Origin: Antedon mediterranea
Lineage: Eukaryota; Echinodermata; Crinoidea; Comatulida; Antedonidae
DNA: 64,000 bases
Direction of reading: 5' to 3'
NCBI RefSeq assembly: GCF_964355755.1
Contig: NC_092671.1
Coordinates: 18,130,001-18,194,000 of the forward strand
The notes beneath the pieces were generated by a model, which had not been told where the DNA came from, searched no databases, and worked only from the letters and a program-made list of their open reading frames with translations. This document shows positions 61,596 through 64,000 of this stretch, in pieces (position 1 is the stretch's first letter; every line of letters begins with the position of its first letter). A program made the translations under genes and the position numbers.

Positions 61596-62886
61596 AAGGT
61601 ACCTTTACTATTTACAAAAAATGTTTTAATAATGTAAAGTTGCCTTAAAGTCTACCATTTTTATGATTTCATCTTTATCAAGTATAGGTATGACACACCA
61701 TGTGTGCCACAATGCTTTTCTTTTAAGAATATTAAGCTGAAATCCCGTCTTAAATCTACACCAAATTATACCTAATAATATTGTAAAGTATGTTGGATGA
61801 CAAAAAATCATGTTTTGATATTTTATTGCACATAAGCATGTTATCAAAATACAAAATATAACAAAAATTAATATTGACATTGTAAATATTTAGAATTGCA
61901 CAAAAACAAACTTCATATTTATATTCTCTATCTCATATTTTCTATATATTATGTATACATTAAAAAACTAAAATTGTGTAACTGTTATCAATTTGTATTG
62001 CAACAAAAATATTAAATTAGGCTTTTTAAACAGTTTATAAGCATACATTTTCTGTGTATGACTTTGTATTTAAGTTTTAATTTGCATAAAATGCGTTTCA
62101 TAGCTTTTACATGGTTAGCTTATTATCATATACTTAATGAAACAAATTACAGTATATTTTTTAAAATAATAATCAAATATTTTACAAAAATATTACTATT
62201 TACAATCTTAAAGTGTCTTTGATCCAATGAAAAAAATCACTTTCTTTTTACATTTGAAATTTTTAATATAAAGCGTATCAAAAATGTTTTTAATTTGCAA
62301 TGTACAAATCATAGAATTGACTTGATGCACAGTTTAACATCCCTCCCGTTGCTTTCTGTATTGCTTTTAAGTATTTTAAAATTGTTAGATGTTTTTCCTT
62401 TTAAATTTAATTACTCATTTTCTATTTTTGTTAGGTTGGACATATTGGTTAGAATAAATTATTCACACTCCAAAAATATCTTTGAACTGCATTTAGAAGA
62501 TGCCAGCTTGCTTTTTGATATCACATATGATGTATGTGGTTAGATCAGGGACAACAACACTTTATTATTGTTTCAGATAAATTATTTTAACCATAACAAT
62601 AATATAAAATATATCGTTTTCCAGGAATGATATATAAAGTATAAACAATCATGTCATTTAATAACAATACAATTATGTTTTTTAATGTAAAACTATAATT
62701 AGGCATTTGCCACAGTGCTAAGACTAATACCCTTTTCACATCGGCAAAACTTGTAACAAGTTGTAACAATTTACACAGATGTGAAAAGGGTCTTATTATT
62801 GGAATACAGTGGGTATTTACTAGCTCCTGTAAATACAGAGATGGTTAATTCGGTCACTATAGACCTCATTTGGTAAATGACATTTG
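61596..62886. other. Intergenic region between convergent SSBP1 and the phosphatase gene
   Basis: AT-rich, with no additional exon recognised. Both genes end here, so it holds their 3' untranslated regions. Confidence 0.5.
62729..62791. repeat. 63-bp hairpin MITE
   Basis: ACCCTTTTCACATC is mirrored by GATGTGAAAAGGGT; the inner AACTTGTAACAAGTT is itself an inverted repeat. Related in its ends to 25,314-25,425. Confidence 0.65.

Positions 62887-64000
<1,114 letters not shown>

Noticed and set aside
62295-62543. Hydrophobic ORF as an extra phosphatase or SSBP1 exon
   Set aside because: No matching motif on either strand and no phase-compatible junction.

Overview
This is AT-rich nuclear DNA from an animal. 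Long AT-rich introns, GT-AG splice junctions, vertebrate-recognisable single-copy genes and frequent short TAGGCCTAG-type tracts point to a marine invertebrate deuterostome; an echinoderm is my best guess, not a proof. There are no operons, CRISPR arrays or prokaryotic signals. Six host loci can be read by splicing exons on phase and comparing the products with known families.

Layout. 1-17,738 is transposon-rich DNA with no host gene: two nearly identical inverted copies of a TTAA-flanked MITE (1-433 and 15,304-15,939), a decayed RTE-like LINE (about 5,240-11,209) split by a 2.05 kb inverted-repeat element (6,971-9,022), and smaller repeats. 17,739-38,671 (+) is a 22-exon SLC4 anion exchanger of 1,254 aa. 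Converging on it, 40,883-47,631 (-) is a 9-exon TCP11L1-like gene of 497 aa. 50,190-51,834 (-) is a B-box/NHL TRIM-like gene with one frameshift in an A6 run. 54,065-58,241 (-) is CUEDC2 (7 exons, 286 aa), and 60,237-61,595 (+) is mitochondrial single-stranded DNA-binding protein SSBP1 (first exon not found). CUEDC2 and SSBP1 are divergent. 62,887-63,488 (-) holds the last two exons of a receptor-type tyrosine phosphatase whose other exons lie beyond the window.

The genes do not form a pathway. The unusual content is in the mobile DNA. Two elements (foldback in the LINE; an 0.8 kb MITE present twice) have clear 9-bp target duplications and share a subterminal motif, so they may belong to one Mutator-like group. 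A hAT-like non-autonomous element with an 8-bp duplication sits in a CUEDC2 intron and carries its own satellite. A small MITE family is scattered five times, once just after an SLC4 splice donor. A perfect 67-bp palindrome lies upstream of CUEDC2. I found no convincing new defence or enzymatic system; the best candidate novelty is the 9-bp-duplication element group.
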